Assembly (NCBI GenBank): GCA_037892935.1
Contig: JAYXKI010000012.1
Span: forward strand, 992,001-1,056,000
Direction: 5' to 3'
Length of the DNA: 64,000 bases
Origin: Phlebopus portentosus
Lineage: Eukaryota; Basidiomycota; Agaricomycetes; Boletales; Boletinellaceae
Below the pieces are notes generated by a model that worked only from the letters and a program-made list of their open reading frames with translations, did not search any database and was not told where the DNA came from. The position numbers and the translations under genes were made by a program. Positions 21,924-32,966 of the stretch are shown one piece after another (positions within the stretch are counted from its first letter, which is position 1; each line of letters starts with the position of its first letter).

Positions 21924-23512
21924 CACGAAGAACGTCGGCGGACTCGAGTCACTCGACGTTGGTCGATGCGCGCTCCATTCGTGAACGAGTCCCGATGACG
22001 GTGATTAATGGTCGGCCGGCTTCAGAGCCAATCCTTAGCCTATGGGATAATGAGGAGCTTCGAAGATTAGAAGAGCGCTCGGAAAACCCGTACTTGGGAA
22101 TGCTCCACGCTCTGCTGGACATGCACTCGGAGTTGGACCTCACCGGGAAGATCCATGGGATCGACAACGCCCGTTCAATACCTGGTGGTTATAGCGATAT
22201 CGTATACGGCTATTGCACTGGCCCGGACGGAGTGGACTACAAAGTCGCAGTGAAGAAACTTCGTCTGCATGTAATGGATGATAGGGACTTTCAGAAGGTG
22301 TGTTTAAGCATTGCTGTTGAACAAAGAAGTGACCAGGTTGCTATTCATACAAATTTTGCTCTTAGAGACTGACGAAGGAGCTTTACATCTGGTCGAAACT
22401 CAATAATCGACGGATCTTACCTTTGGAAGGATTCTTTCTTGAAGACAACAATTGCCCTTCATTAGTTTCGAGGTGGATGGAGAATGGCACAGCTCTCAAT
22501 TATCTCGAGGCCCACCCTGATGTCGACCTGTTGAGGTTGGTGAGTAGTTTGCGTTGTAATATTATTGTCTGTCTATATATAGTCCTGAATTACTAGGTGA
22601 CCGGGATTGCTGAGGGTATAACATACCTCCATTTGAATGGAATCGTCCATTCTGATATTAAGCCTGTAATACTTCGATCAAACTTCTGGATTTTGTGGGT
22701 GTTCCAACTAACGTCATATCGACAGGACAATGTTCTCGTTTCTGAGTTCGGGGAGCCGCTACTCTGTGATTTTGGTGTATCCCGCATGGTCGTAGCATCG
22801 AGATCGTTCAATTTTAGTTCTTCTCTCAGTGGTGGCGGGTTGCGTGGAACTCTTCGATTCATGTCGAAAGAACTCCTCCAAGCTTCCGACCTATCCCCTG
22901 CTACATACTCGAGAGATTCAGATGTCTGGGCATTCGGTATGACGGTCCTTGTACGTCTTCTTCTCAAACCATCGATTCGTCTATACTCACACATCCAAAA
23001 GTCGATTCTTACGAAGAAAGTACCTTACCATTACATTAACAATGATGTGCAAGTCATCACTGCTATAAGCAAGGGATTGGTGCCGTCAGCACCGTCAGAT
23101 CTTGACAGTTGGCCGTTGAATAATCAGTTGCTTTGGAGGCTGTGCACTTTCTGTTGGAAACCAGTAGCGGACAGACATTCGATGCAAACCTTCGTGTTGG
23201 AGTTGCAGCTCTTAGAAGATGCTCTCTTCGTATCTGACTTTACTGCATCCACGTATCATTTCCGATTTTTGGAGCGAAATCCAAGCCGCTCCGGATCTTC
23301 GAGAAATCAACCAGATTCCTTTGGACGCTATCATGGATCTAGTACGGTCGTGCGCCGCCAGTGTGTTGTATTAAGTGAGTGTCTCCTATAGAAATTTCGA
23401 ACGTTTCTGTTTCACTAACTCATGCTCAGTCGTGGTTCTTGTCTTTCTCGCCATCGCCATTCCTATAGTAGTGTTGCTTGTTAATAAGGCTAGAAGCTTC
23501 CCGTCAAACTGA
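21920..23512 (+). CDS. membrane-anchored TKL-type protein kinase, copy A
   Basis: Kinase-fold protein of the tyrosine-kinase-like type expanded in agaricomycetes. 433 aa from six exons: 21920-22297, 22366-22539, 22597-22665, 22726-22950, 23002-23374, 23430-23512. Residues 1-85 are an N-terminal region of unknown fold, shared with copy B. The Gly loop is degenerate (IPGGYSDIV, ~87-95). The VAVKK lysine is near 112, the catalytic loop is HSDIKPDN (202-209; Arg of HRD replaced by Ser), DFG is at 222-224, and APE is replaced by SKE. Lys, both Asp and Asn are kept, so activity is possible. The last exon encodes a single hydrophobic helix (VVLVFLAIAIPIVVLLV) followed by a short Lys/Arg tail, which suggests C-terminal membrane anchoring with the kinase in the cytosol. 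Exon layout is identical to copy B, 2.3 kb downstream. Confidence 0.85.
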
Positions 23513-23743
23513 CGATTATCCGCCATCATGCTCATAATGTAGAAGTCTCGATCATTGTTTGCATTCCTCCTTTTTTGTAGCTTCAGATTTCTCTTACAGG
23601 ACGATGCATTTTCGCCAGATGGGGACAAAGATACGTGGAGATTGTATTTATTCGTATAAGTGCATAAGTATGGTCGTCAGAAATGAGATTTCTTAATACT
23701 TTTTCGGGATACTATGAAGTCATGTGACCGATTTGAGCCTTTG

Positions 23744-24056
23744 CACTACGGGCAATTTAGTATTTTACATCGGATGATAAATGGATTGATATGTAATTTG
23801 ATATTTTCAATATCATTCAATATCATTATGCATATCCTCATTAGGGATATTTTGAATATCATCGAAGTATTTAGAATATCATCAAAGCAGATATTCTGAT
23901 TGACCAATCGGGATAATTTTTAGGGATATCTGCTTCGATGATATTCTAAATATCCCTAATGAGGATATGCATAATGATATTGAATGATATTGAAAATATC
24001 AAATTACATATCAATCCATTTATCATCCGATGTAAAATACTAAATTGCCCGTAGTG
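23744..24056. mobile_element. CACTA-type foldback MITE
   Basis: A 313-bp AT-rich element whose ends are perfect inverted copies: it begins CACTACGGGCAATTTAG and ends CTAAATTGCCCGTAGTG. The two arms stay almost perfectly complementary for more than 100 bases toward the centre, so the whole element folds into one hairpin. The left arm has an extra ~20-base duplication (TTTAGAATATCATC). It is flanked by the 3-bp direct repeat TTG (23741-23743 and 24057-24059). CACTA termini with a 3-bp target duplication are the hallmarks of the CACTA/CMC (En/Spm) superfamily. It encodes nothing and is a non-autonomous copy. The near identity of the arms suggests a recent insertion. Confidence 0.85.
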
Positions 24057-24059
24057 TTG

Positions 24060-24899
24060 ATTGGTTGTGCCAAGATGGACTCAACCACATCTCTCACCAA
24101 CAATACTATGTTGCCAGCAGAACTTCTTGCACTGTCAAACAAATTGTCCGAGGATGCAGAGGAGTCTGACTGGTCGCGCTATGGAACGTCATACTCAACT
24201 TAAGCTTCCCCTTTGAGGAGGGCTATTTTTGTTTCGCCAGTCGTACACGCCGATGAGGGACCAGATTGGGACAGTTACGAGTTCCTGAGGCGTGCATACA
24301 TCGTCCAGCGGCTCACAGTGAAGAACGGCGAACTTAAATGCTGAGATATATTCTTTGTCGAGGTGAGGGCCGGAATACGTCCGAAAGCTCCTTGCTAGGA
24401 ACGACGCTGACTATTCTGATGCATTATCGATTCGACATGTTTTTGGGCCTTCCTGCAACTCTGCATGCTATATTCACTCGTATGTGTTTCTACAAGATGG
24501 AAAGAGAGACGCACAGAGTCAGCCCGAAAAAGACACAGGAAGAGGACCTGAGTAGGATCGTGGACACTTGTCCGGCGGGCTGTTGGGAAAAGGATGTCTT
24601 GACGCAAGTCGGACATGATGTATTTATGAAGGTCGTCGCAGAAGCGAAGGAGCAGGGTCCTCTCGAATGTATGTATTCCCTGCACAGCGTTAGCGGTCTA
24701 CGAGCTAATGCGGGGTTTTCGGCTAGTGGCGAGCCCGCGTCGCTACAACCAGTAGCACTAGTGATGCGCGGTAAGGACGCACGGTCCCAGTAACCCTCGG
24801 GGAATTGTAGCGCAAAATGGAAAACTGGTTTCGTTGCTTCTGAAAATGTCTAAAGAAAAACTGTAGCACGTAACGGTCGCCAAGTTTTGCTGACATGCA
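24060..24899. other. unresolved open frames between MITE and kinase relic
   Basis: A plus-strand frame begins ATGGACTCAACC at 24075 and runs 42 codons to a TAA. Another runs 24338-24793 (151 codons, Cys-containing, no domain recognised). They do not join into one convincing gene and may be remains of a decayed one. Confidence 0.25.
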
Positions 24900-25062
24900 T
24901 GTGTGTAATGTTGTTACGACTAAGTGAGTGTATCCTATGATAATTTTTCGAATGTTTCTGTTCCTTCAATTCATGCTCAATCATCATTCTTATTTTTATC
25001 GGTATCAGCATTTCAATAATAGTGATGATGTTACTCATCAAAGTAACGATTATCCGTCATTT
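24900..25062 (+). pseudogene. relic of a third kinase copy (3' end)
   Basis: This stretch matches the last intron, membrane-helix exon and 3' flank of copy A (about 23358-23525). Shared features include AAGTGAGTGT, TTTCGAA.GTTTCTGTT, TCATGCTCA and CGATTATCCG. The splice acceptor CTCAG of copy A is CTCAA here, and the exon has diverged, though it still reads as a hydrophobic Ile/Met/Leu helix. The upstream kinase exons are missing. It sits between copies A and B in the same orientation, as expected for a tandem array in which the middle copy was lost. Confidence 0.65.
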
Positions 25063-25826
25063 ATCCGTCATCACGCGAATGGGCGGCCTCGACGTCATTA
25101 GAATATTCTTCCGCCGTTGCAAGGTTCCCGGTTACGGTGCTGTTGTGAATCGCCAGATATCCCAGACTCTCGTAGTTGGCCACGACTATCTTCCACGCAG
25201 TGGCAGACCACTACCGATGGGCCTTATTAAAGGAAAACAGGCAACGCGATCGTGAGCATTGCGCGTCGACAAAAAAGCGTGCCTTAAGCTTGTTTATTTC
25301 TAACTCGTCAAGTGGCCATGGACCCAAACTAAAAAAGACGCCGTTTGATGTTCATCAACTAGCGTGGTGCAACACTGACGTGAAGTGTAAGGAAGGCTGT
25401 ACGTGCTAATTAAAATTGCTATTTTCCCGGTAGCCACCTGACCGGGGACTGCTAAGGCTGGGTTCAGTGGAGTACAGCTTCCGCGTTCCTGTTCTATTGT
25501 ATCGCATCGCAAAGCAGTAGTCATGATGGAGGAGTGCGAAGGGATGTAAGTAAAGCGTGCAAAGATAGCTCTTCTGTGCTAGCTGTATCGACTAGGGACT
25601 GCGATAGCGCGCAGTGCTTGAGACATGGCGACATTAGCGCCATCGCCATTGGGCGTCGCACGACGCATATCGCTGAATCACCGCTGTTGTACAGCATTAA
25701 TCAATCTCATATCGTTACTCAGAATTAGATTTCGTGTCCTCCGTCATCATAAACCCCACAGTATTCCTCCTTCCTCCTTGGACTAGGCTCCTACATCCCG
25801 ATTCTTACTACCCTCACGAAATTGAA
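25063..25826. other. intergenic upstream of kinase copy B
   Basis: No supported gene. The last ~100 bases are the 5' flank of copy B and contain a pyrimidine-rich stretch (TTCCTCCTTCCTCC). Confidence 0.4.
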
Positions 25827-27413
25827 ATGACAGATACGGTGTCGCCGGACTCGATAGTGACTGATTCACGCTCCATTACCGTGCGGTTCCCAGTGACTTG
25901 CCGTCCGCCGGCTTCAGAGTCAATCCTGAGCCAATGGAATAACGAGGAACTTCGAAGGTTAGAAGAGCGCCGCTCGGAAAACCCTTATTCAGGAATGCTC
26001 CATGCTCTTCTGGACATGCACTCGGAGTTGGACCTCACAGGGAAGATCCATGGAATTGACAGCGCCCATTTGATACCTGGGGGATACAGCGATATTGTAT
26101 GTGGTTATTGTGCTGGCCCGGACGGAGCGGATTACAAGGTCGCAGTGAAGAAACTGCGTCTACATGTGATGAACGATAAGGAGTTTCAGAAGGTGCGAAT
26201 TACTAATGAGAGTATTTAAATTGTTGTCAATGAACCTTTTTCGTAGAGACTCACAAGAGAACTCTACATCTGGTCAAAACTCAGTGACCGACGGATTTTA
26301 CCCTTGGAAGGATTCTTTCTTGAAGGAAGCAATTCCCCTTCGTTCGTTTCGAGGTGGATGGAGAACGGCACGGCTGTCATGTATCTCAAATCCCATCCCG
26401 ATGTTGACCTGTTGAGACTGGTGAGTGGCTGGCATGGTAAGGTCATTCTAGATCTATAATTCTCTTTCTGTACTGTTAGGTGACCGGAATTGCTGAGGGT
26501 GTAACGTACCTCCATTTGAATGGAATCGTCCACTCTGACATCAAACCCGTAATTCTTCAGTCAGCCTGCCTGGATCATGGTTTTACAGCTGACTTAGTAT
26601 TGACAGGACAACGTTCTCATTTCGGAGTCTGGAGAGCCGCTACTTTGTGATTTCGGTGTCTCCCGCATGCTCGTAGCATCGAGATCGTTCAACTTCAGTA
26701 GCTCTTTAACTGGTGGCGGATTACGCGGGACCCTTCGGTTCATGTCGAAAGAACTCCTTCAGGCAACCGATCTGTCCCCCATTGCATATTCGAAGGCTTC
26801 GGATGTCTGGGCATTCGGAATGACGGTCCTTGTAAGTCTTCCCATCGAGCCGCCATTCGATTTGTACTCATGAGATCTTAAAGTCAATTCTCACGATGAA
26901 AGTGCCTTATTACTACATAACCAATGATGCTCAAGTTATTACCGCTATAGTCAAAGGATCAGTACCATCGACACCGATGGATATCGATAGTTGGCCATTA
27001 AAGAAACAGTTGCTTCGAAGGATGTGCAATTTCTGCTGGAAGCCGGTGGCAGAGAGACATTCGATGCGAACCTTCGTATTGGAGTTGCGACTCTTAGAGA
27101 AGATTATCTCTGTATCTAGTTCCACTGCAACAACGCATCGTTTCCGATTTTTGGGGGAGAGACCGACCAACCAGAAATCGATAAACTGCTCCGGTTCCGC
27201 GAGAAAACAACCGATTGACATCGGACCCAATCCCGAATCTCGAATGTTCGTGGGACTCGATTGTTGTAGACTGTGTGAGTACTGACATACGATACCTCCA
27301 AAAAATATTGTTTCACTAACTCATATTCAGTCGTGGTTATTGTTACCTTGGGTATCATAGTTTCTGTAATAATGGCGGGTGTGTGGAACGCAACTATGAT
27401 ACAGTGTAAGTGA
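25827..27413 (+). CDS. membrane-anchored TKL-type protein kinase, copy B
   Basis: Tandem paralogue of the gene at 21920. 435 aa from six exons: 25827-26192, 26247-26420, 26480-26548, 26607-26831, 26884-27274, 27331-27413. Exons 2, 3, 4 and 6 have exactly the lengths of copy A (174, 69, 225, 83 nt). The same motifs are kept: IPGGYSDIV loop, VAVKK lysine, HSDIKPDN, CDFGVSRM and SKE in place of APE. The last exon again gives one membrane helix (VVIVTLGIIVSVIMAGVW) but the tail beyond it differs (NATMIQCK, with a Cys near the end). The region between kinase domain and helix diverges most. Both copies keep open frames over six exons, which argues that both are still selected. Confidence 0.85.
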
Positions 27414-27971
27414 AACGCTTTTTTCGCCATACGTCGGATTGATCATTTTCATCCCCACGTGATGTTGTGTGCAGTAAATTTGCAGTCATGAATGCTTCCA
27501 ATGACGGAACAACGGCATCAAACCATTCTTTTGCCACCACAAGGAGACTTTGTGCATGAAATCTATGGGATTCTTTACAGGGGGAAGGAAGCGTGTAGAT
27601 CTGGCTGTAGATGGCGTACTCAGTGTTTGAGTTCCATTGTTCCGCTATAATCAGTGGACTCCGAGTCCCAGGTTCGAGTAGGTGTACGTCGGGCGGAACG
27701 CCTGATGTTCGTATGACACTCACTCGGCGACTGAACTTGTCTTATTCGTATTTGTCGTACCTGAATTCAGATACGCTTGTATTCTCGATAACCTATGGAG
27801 CGGGATATCATTCCTTAAGAGAAAATTGAAGGAAAGCGTCGTTAGTGGATGTGCAATACTACTCTGCACTATAACACAGGTCTCCATCTCGTCACATGCA
27901 TCCGAAGACGAACAATAGATCATCATCGCAAGGGCATAAGAAGGTAAGAAGTCGAATATATGCACGACATA
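27414..27971. other. intergenic, nothing supported
   Basis: Convergent 3' flanks of kinase copy B and the permease gene. No open frame of interest. Confidence 0.4.
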
Positions 27972-30260
27972 TCATCTCCCAGTAAGTCGTATTTCAAGCC
28001 AACGTAAAGCCGGGTACGTCACTCCGGCAAATGCCGCTGCAAGCTATAGTCATTTATTTCATCAATATTAGTATATCATTCAGACAGGAAGATTGGTACG
28101 AGCTGACCTCGAATCCCAGATCGCCCCCGAATGGTCCGAGTTTGGCTGCAATTGGACCGATGTACCAAACTTCCGCCATCTATCAATTACGTATCAGAAT
28201 CATCACTAATATGTAATGAAGTGCAATTAGACTTACGCCGACGACGGCTCCGGCTACACCACAACATCCTGCTAGGATACCCGCAATACCGAGGGGAAGT
28301 CTACTCATTTGTTATTGACATGTCGAAAGATTTGTTTTTCAAAAAAACCTGGACGTACCTGTTCCAGTCGTCATAAGAGTCCAAATCGTACCCGCCTAAG
28401 GGGCCACCTTTCCTCCGGAAGATGAAATGCTCTTCTGCAAGGATGACAATGAAGAAGGCAGTCCAATAGGAGAGGATCGAGAGGAAGTTCGATCTGGTCA
28501 CATATACACATACAAATACGAGAAACGAAAATAAAGACAAGGAAGTCAGATGGTACATCTAGAGAAGCGTGACGAGGAGTATTAAAGAATGATACGAACA
28601 GGATCTCGGAAAAATGTTCGCGACCGGCTATTCCTGCAACGGTGTAGATGACGAAAGCGAGAACTGTCCAGAAGAAGCGCGGAACAAATGCGAAGGGTCG
28701 TCCGAGAGCCTGGATCGAAAGCCCAGCAGAGTACGTATTAGGGATATTATTGGCACTACATGACCAAAACCATTCGGTTAGAGAGCTTAAGGGATTTTTT
28801 AAGGCGTTAATCGCTTACATCACGGACAACGCAAGAATTGTCAGGATAAATTTCCCTCCTCCCTTCCACGGAGAAAGGACCTGGCTCAGCAATCCGCCTG
28901 TCCCTCCATCTTCGAAGGCGCTAGTATAGCTCGGATCAGTAATCGTCATCAGAGCCGCACCGAGAATCTCGACGAAAGTGATAGGGATGAAGAGTCCGAA
29001 GAACGTGAGGATGAAGATCTTGGTCGATGAGATTGTTGCAGGGAGTCTGCAATTGTAGTCTGCAGCAATTGGTGCCCACTGCACGAAGTGGGTTAAGAAA
29101 TAGTCGGAGTGAAATCATTCTGAGAGCTCTTACTTACACCGGTAAATGACCCGAAGACGATCCCGCCAAAACTCAAGATGTCCGCAGCGAGGTCAGTACC
29201 TCTATCTTCATTAGCCTTCTGAGCGTTGATATCAAATCCAGCTTTGCCGCCGAGTCCGTATAACATGAGCATAATAATCGTGATGACCATCCATGCATGG
29301 CGTTCGTAAATATGTACTAGCTCGTAGCCAACGAAGCATGGAACGAGACTACAGATGGCTACAATGATTATTCCGACGACGAGGGGGAGTGATCCTGGAT
29401 TGATTGAGGCGAGGGTTTGTCCGCCGAGAATTACGCAGGTCGTCGAAAACCCGAGTCTAAGTTTGATATATACATATCATAAGTCATGGTTTCCGTTGGG
29501 TCGAACAAATGAGCACCGAGCACGTACTGTGTTAGTCTGAAAATACATTAGTTAGCGGATAGATAATAGGAGACCTTTTGAAACCTCACGAACATGTTCA
29601 AGATAGAGTAAATCGTGCATCCAAAATAGCCGGAACTAAAGCGCGTGATGATCATCGTACGCATACCTGTCTTCGGGCCGAGAGTGGCAATGAAAGATGT
29701 TGCTATTGCTCCAAGAGCACCAAAGCAGAATATTGTCGCGATTGCATGACTGGTTCCCAATTGCATCAGTTGCTAGCTGTGCGAATTGTACTCAGATACA
29801 GCACCCACGGTAATGTCAGCGTAAAAACATCCTGAGCGAGGGTTCCGATTGGGATAGTCGTAAGTACCGTGTTGACGGACCTGAAAATTTGAATTGAATG
29901 AAAAACTTTTCGCGCTCTCATTTTTGAAGTGCACACCACCACATCAGAAGACTTCACGAGACCAGTAAGCAAAGGCAAGACTTGGAAGTCGCAAAAGTAA
30001 ACTCACTTATTCCAAGTATGCTTCGGATCGCGCTGATCCTCCGGCACACGTTCTACGCCTCTCGCCTCAACACCACTCGCAAAGAGTCTTTGAAGCACAG
30101 GTCCAAAGGCTCCATACTTCGAAACATAGAACGTCTCGGGAGCTTCTTCCTTGACGCTGATAACGTGCTGCTCAGCGATCGTGGTACCACCAAATTTCTC
30201 CTTGTCGTCATGCTCAGGAGAGCTCGCCGACGAGTGATGTGAGGGCGAGGGCGGTGACAT
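27972..30260 (-). CDS. NCS1 family purine-cytosine permease (FCY-type)
   Basis: Plasma-membrane proton symporter for cytosine/purines. 527 aa from twelve exons: 30260-30007, 29951-29937, 29880-29809, 29749-29594, 29536-29528, 29456-29138, 29078-28819, 28755-28600, 28493-28359, 28300-28237, 28179-28108, 28043-27972. Two are microexons of 15 and 9 nt; the 9-nt one restores the helix ILNILTQLGFS expected for the family. Landmarks: MWWSVNTVLTTIPIGTLAQ, LGPKTGMRTMIITRFS, GGQTLASINPG, AADYNCRLP, PNTYSAGLSIQ and the terminal VTYPALRWLE. Length equals that of fungal FCY permeases. Two donor sites read GTTCGT instead of the usual GTRNGT; both are forced by reading frame. It lies convergent with kinase copy B, without functional link. 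Confidence 0.9.
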
Positions 30261-30933
30261 GGTGGTATCGGGAAGAGGATAGACCGATGGTTGTTTATGA
30301 TTACATATATTATTATATACGAATTCTGCACTGCACATGGATCATTGATGCTCTGGGTGCCGAGGGCAGAGAGAAGGATAAATTCTGCCACGTGTTCATC
30401 AGAGTATTTTTAGAAGGTTTATTCTGTATATCATAGTAATCAACGCCGGTATCGATCGATTCTACCGGAATTAATAGTACCAGTGTGCATAGGACCTCAG
30501 AAAAGCACGAGTTTTCCGTGAGATGTGGTCAAAGTTGAAATCAAAGTTGCTGACATATAAAAAACAAGTCTTGTTTTGGAAGGTGATCAACACGATTTTA
30601 CTTCCTGATCGACACAGTCCGTTACCGGTCGATAAACTCTCATTGGATGCATACTTCCAAACGATTTTCGTCACATTGGTCAAGTTCCTTTGATAATTCG
30701 GTGCGAAAAAACTTATTCTAGTGGATAGACTATAAGGAAAGGAGGCCATACGCAGACACCTAGCGTGAGCGAGTCGTCCAGCTGCTAAGGCACAGCCTTA
30801 GCATTGTACATGACAACCGGTTCACGGCGAATCTTTGTCTGAAGGCTACCTTTTTGTGGTGTCGTACCTCGTAAATGGTATACAGTAGACATGATGGAGA
30901 GAGGAACGATCGATCCCGCGCCCTAATTGGTCG
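30261..30933. other. intergenic, nothing supported
   Basis: 5' flank of the permease gene and sequence leading into the NLR-like relic; no gene recognised. Confidence 0.4.
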
Positions 30934-32298
30934 TTGAGACGTTTGTCCATACCCTTTGAAATTTCAGATTTAACGTCGACTGTAGTGATACGTGCCGAGA
31001 CTTCCCACTGGCAGCAATGTTCACACTCCAAAATGCCAAATCTCTTTGCGCAAGTGAAGCTCGGCAACGCTCTTCGAAGGAATCGCACGATCAAGAAAAA
31101 CATATCTCCCATATGGAATGAAACGCCTGTGTTGTAAGTATTAATGTACTTTGGGACCCACTTGATTGACGCATGGTATACGGCTTTCCTGGAGACGAAT
31201 CCGAAACCTTCGAAATAAAACTGAAGCACGGATCAACGTTGTTTCTGGACCCTTTTGTCGCTATCACTGACATTCGTGCTGCAGATTTATTAGCCAGACG
31301 TTCTGATGGAGAAGGTTATGAAGCGTTGACGCGTTGAAATTGCCTTCCCGGAATTCCGGCCTTACTCACCGTGGATTGGTTTCTTAGTAGCGCTCAATCT
31401 CCATTCTCCCGGTCGTGTACGTGCCGCTACGCTCACAGGATGTCTTGTCTTACATCTTGAGATATCTGGCTCGGTGTTGGCCGTAGATAGAGGTGAGACT
31501 ATAATAGTCAATTCAGAACGCGCTTGTGGCTGATCAGCCTAGATACATCCATTTCTCACCGTAGCCTGGAAGTTGACTTCAGCTTTGTATACGGTCCGTT
31601 TCATGTTTTGCTTAACTCCATATCAACCTCATCAAGAAGTGTGTATCAGGGAGTTGAAAACGTCTATAAGACCGATCAGCGGACAGTCAATCTTGTCCGA
31701 ATCATGGACGATGCTTTCATCTTTGTCCATGGAAGCGAAATGCTTCAAGACAAAGTGTTGAGTCTTCAGGAACCCATCAAAAGACTTCTGAAGCAAATTA
31801 TAGAGTGCTGCCTTTTCGTCCTCCAATACTTGCGCCGTAGCTTTCTTGGTGAGCTCTGCTATTGGTAGAGTTTTCTCTATCCGCTTTTCTCCAGATGGTT
31901 CGCGAATTACTTTCGGCTCTTGGGATACAACGGTCTTCGTTTGGGGACTCGGAAAGTGGTCGTCGTATTGCTGGACCTTTTGAAGGGCATAACGACAGCG
32001 TTTATATTCCGTCACTTTCTTGTCCGATGGGCTACACGTCGTGTCAGGTTCTGGGGATAATACGATAAGAATATGGAGAGTTGATACCGGTCAGACTATT
32101 CTTACACTCGAGGGGCACGTAGACAATGTTACATGTAAATCTCTTGCAATGTCGTTCGACGGTTCGCGGCTTGTTTCAGGTTCACTGGATATGATAGGTA
32201 GGATATGGGGTATAACAAATCTTCTGGAGGACCTGGTTAAAAGCAGGCGCAGTGTTACACGGAAACAGGCACTTGTCGGTCTGGAGTTTAGGTGCTGA
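30934..32298 (+). pseudogene. decayed NLR-like gene (C2-like, helical, WD40 pieces)
   Basis: Three pieces line up in the order seen in agaricomycete STAND/NLR proteins. First is a C2-like segment (FAQVKLGNALRRNRTIKKN then SPIWNET). Next is a helical segment (ENVYKTDQRTVNLVRIMDDAF to ECCLFVLQYLRRSFLG) like the region before NACHT. Last are three WD40 blocks: FSPDGSRITFGSWDTTVFVW; SDGLHVVSGSGDNTIRIW followed by EGHVDNV; SFDGSRLVSGSLDMIGRIW. The NACHT NTPase is absent: the helical part runs directly into WD40 sequence at about 31870. The WD40 part is broken by at least two frameshifts (around 31955 and 32010), and stop codons interrupt the earlier parts. Domain naming rests on motif memory; the WD40 call is firm, the C2 call moderate. 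Confidence 0.6.
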
Positions 32299-32966
32299 TG
32301 GGTCTAATCGACTCCTGTGGATCCCCTCAGACCTTCGTCGGGGACTCTGGAATCCTCGGAACATGGCCATCCTTAACCGTGAATCTTCGACCAAGCTTGA
32401 TTTTACGAAAGCGGCCCTTGGTGACCACTGGTCTGATGTTTGACTCCCATAATGCAATGTTTTCACGATCAAGCCTTTCACGAATCACGATCGAGCCTTT
32501 CCCGCACTACGTGTTTCTCTCCTCTTGTACAAGATCCGGACTTAAAATTATACGTGATCTCTCAGTTCCGTGTCATCACAAGTTGCAATAGAAATCAAAC
32601 GTAAACGGGCACGCTCTGTTGAAAAGGAAGCATCTTACTGAGCGTGGTTTCGGGATGCCTCATAAGGACCTTGATAATCGTAGCGAGACACCAGAGTTAA
32701 GAGTCTTGAAAGTTGCATAAGTTGAGAGCATCTTCGATATTTAAAGGCTCTCGTAGGTTACGCAGTGCCTTTGACTCAAGACCTGCCTTTCAACATGTAA
32801 AGTAGGAATAGACTTGCGCAGGAAGAATCGAAATAAATGTAACGCTTAGTCATCGACGGAACAGGTAGACCGGCGGGCGCCCAGGACCGCGATCACTGAC
32901 TGACTGCAACAATTCACATTAGCATTCTACCAGCTCGGGCTCTTCCTCATCGACTCGTTCAACATC
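32299..32966. other. intergenic, nothing supported
   Basis: No gene recognised; the right end is the promoter region of the BAR-domain gene. Confidence 0.4.

Noticed and set aside
23744..24056. Long inverted repeat as a transcription terminator or ncRNA hairpin
   Set aside because: CACTA termini and the TTG target duplication explain it better as a foldback transposon.
27655..27700. tRNA-like GGTTCGAGT box
   Set aside because: No matching A box or foldable acceptor stem around it.
31632..32015. 127-codon minus-strand frame rich in Lys and Glu
   Set aside because: It is the opposite strand of the helical and WD40 pieces of the NLR relic, which match known families on the plus strand.
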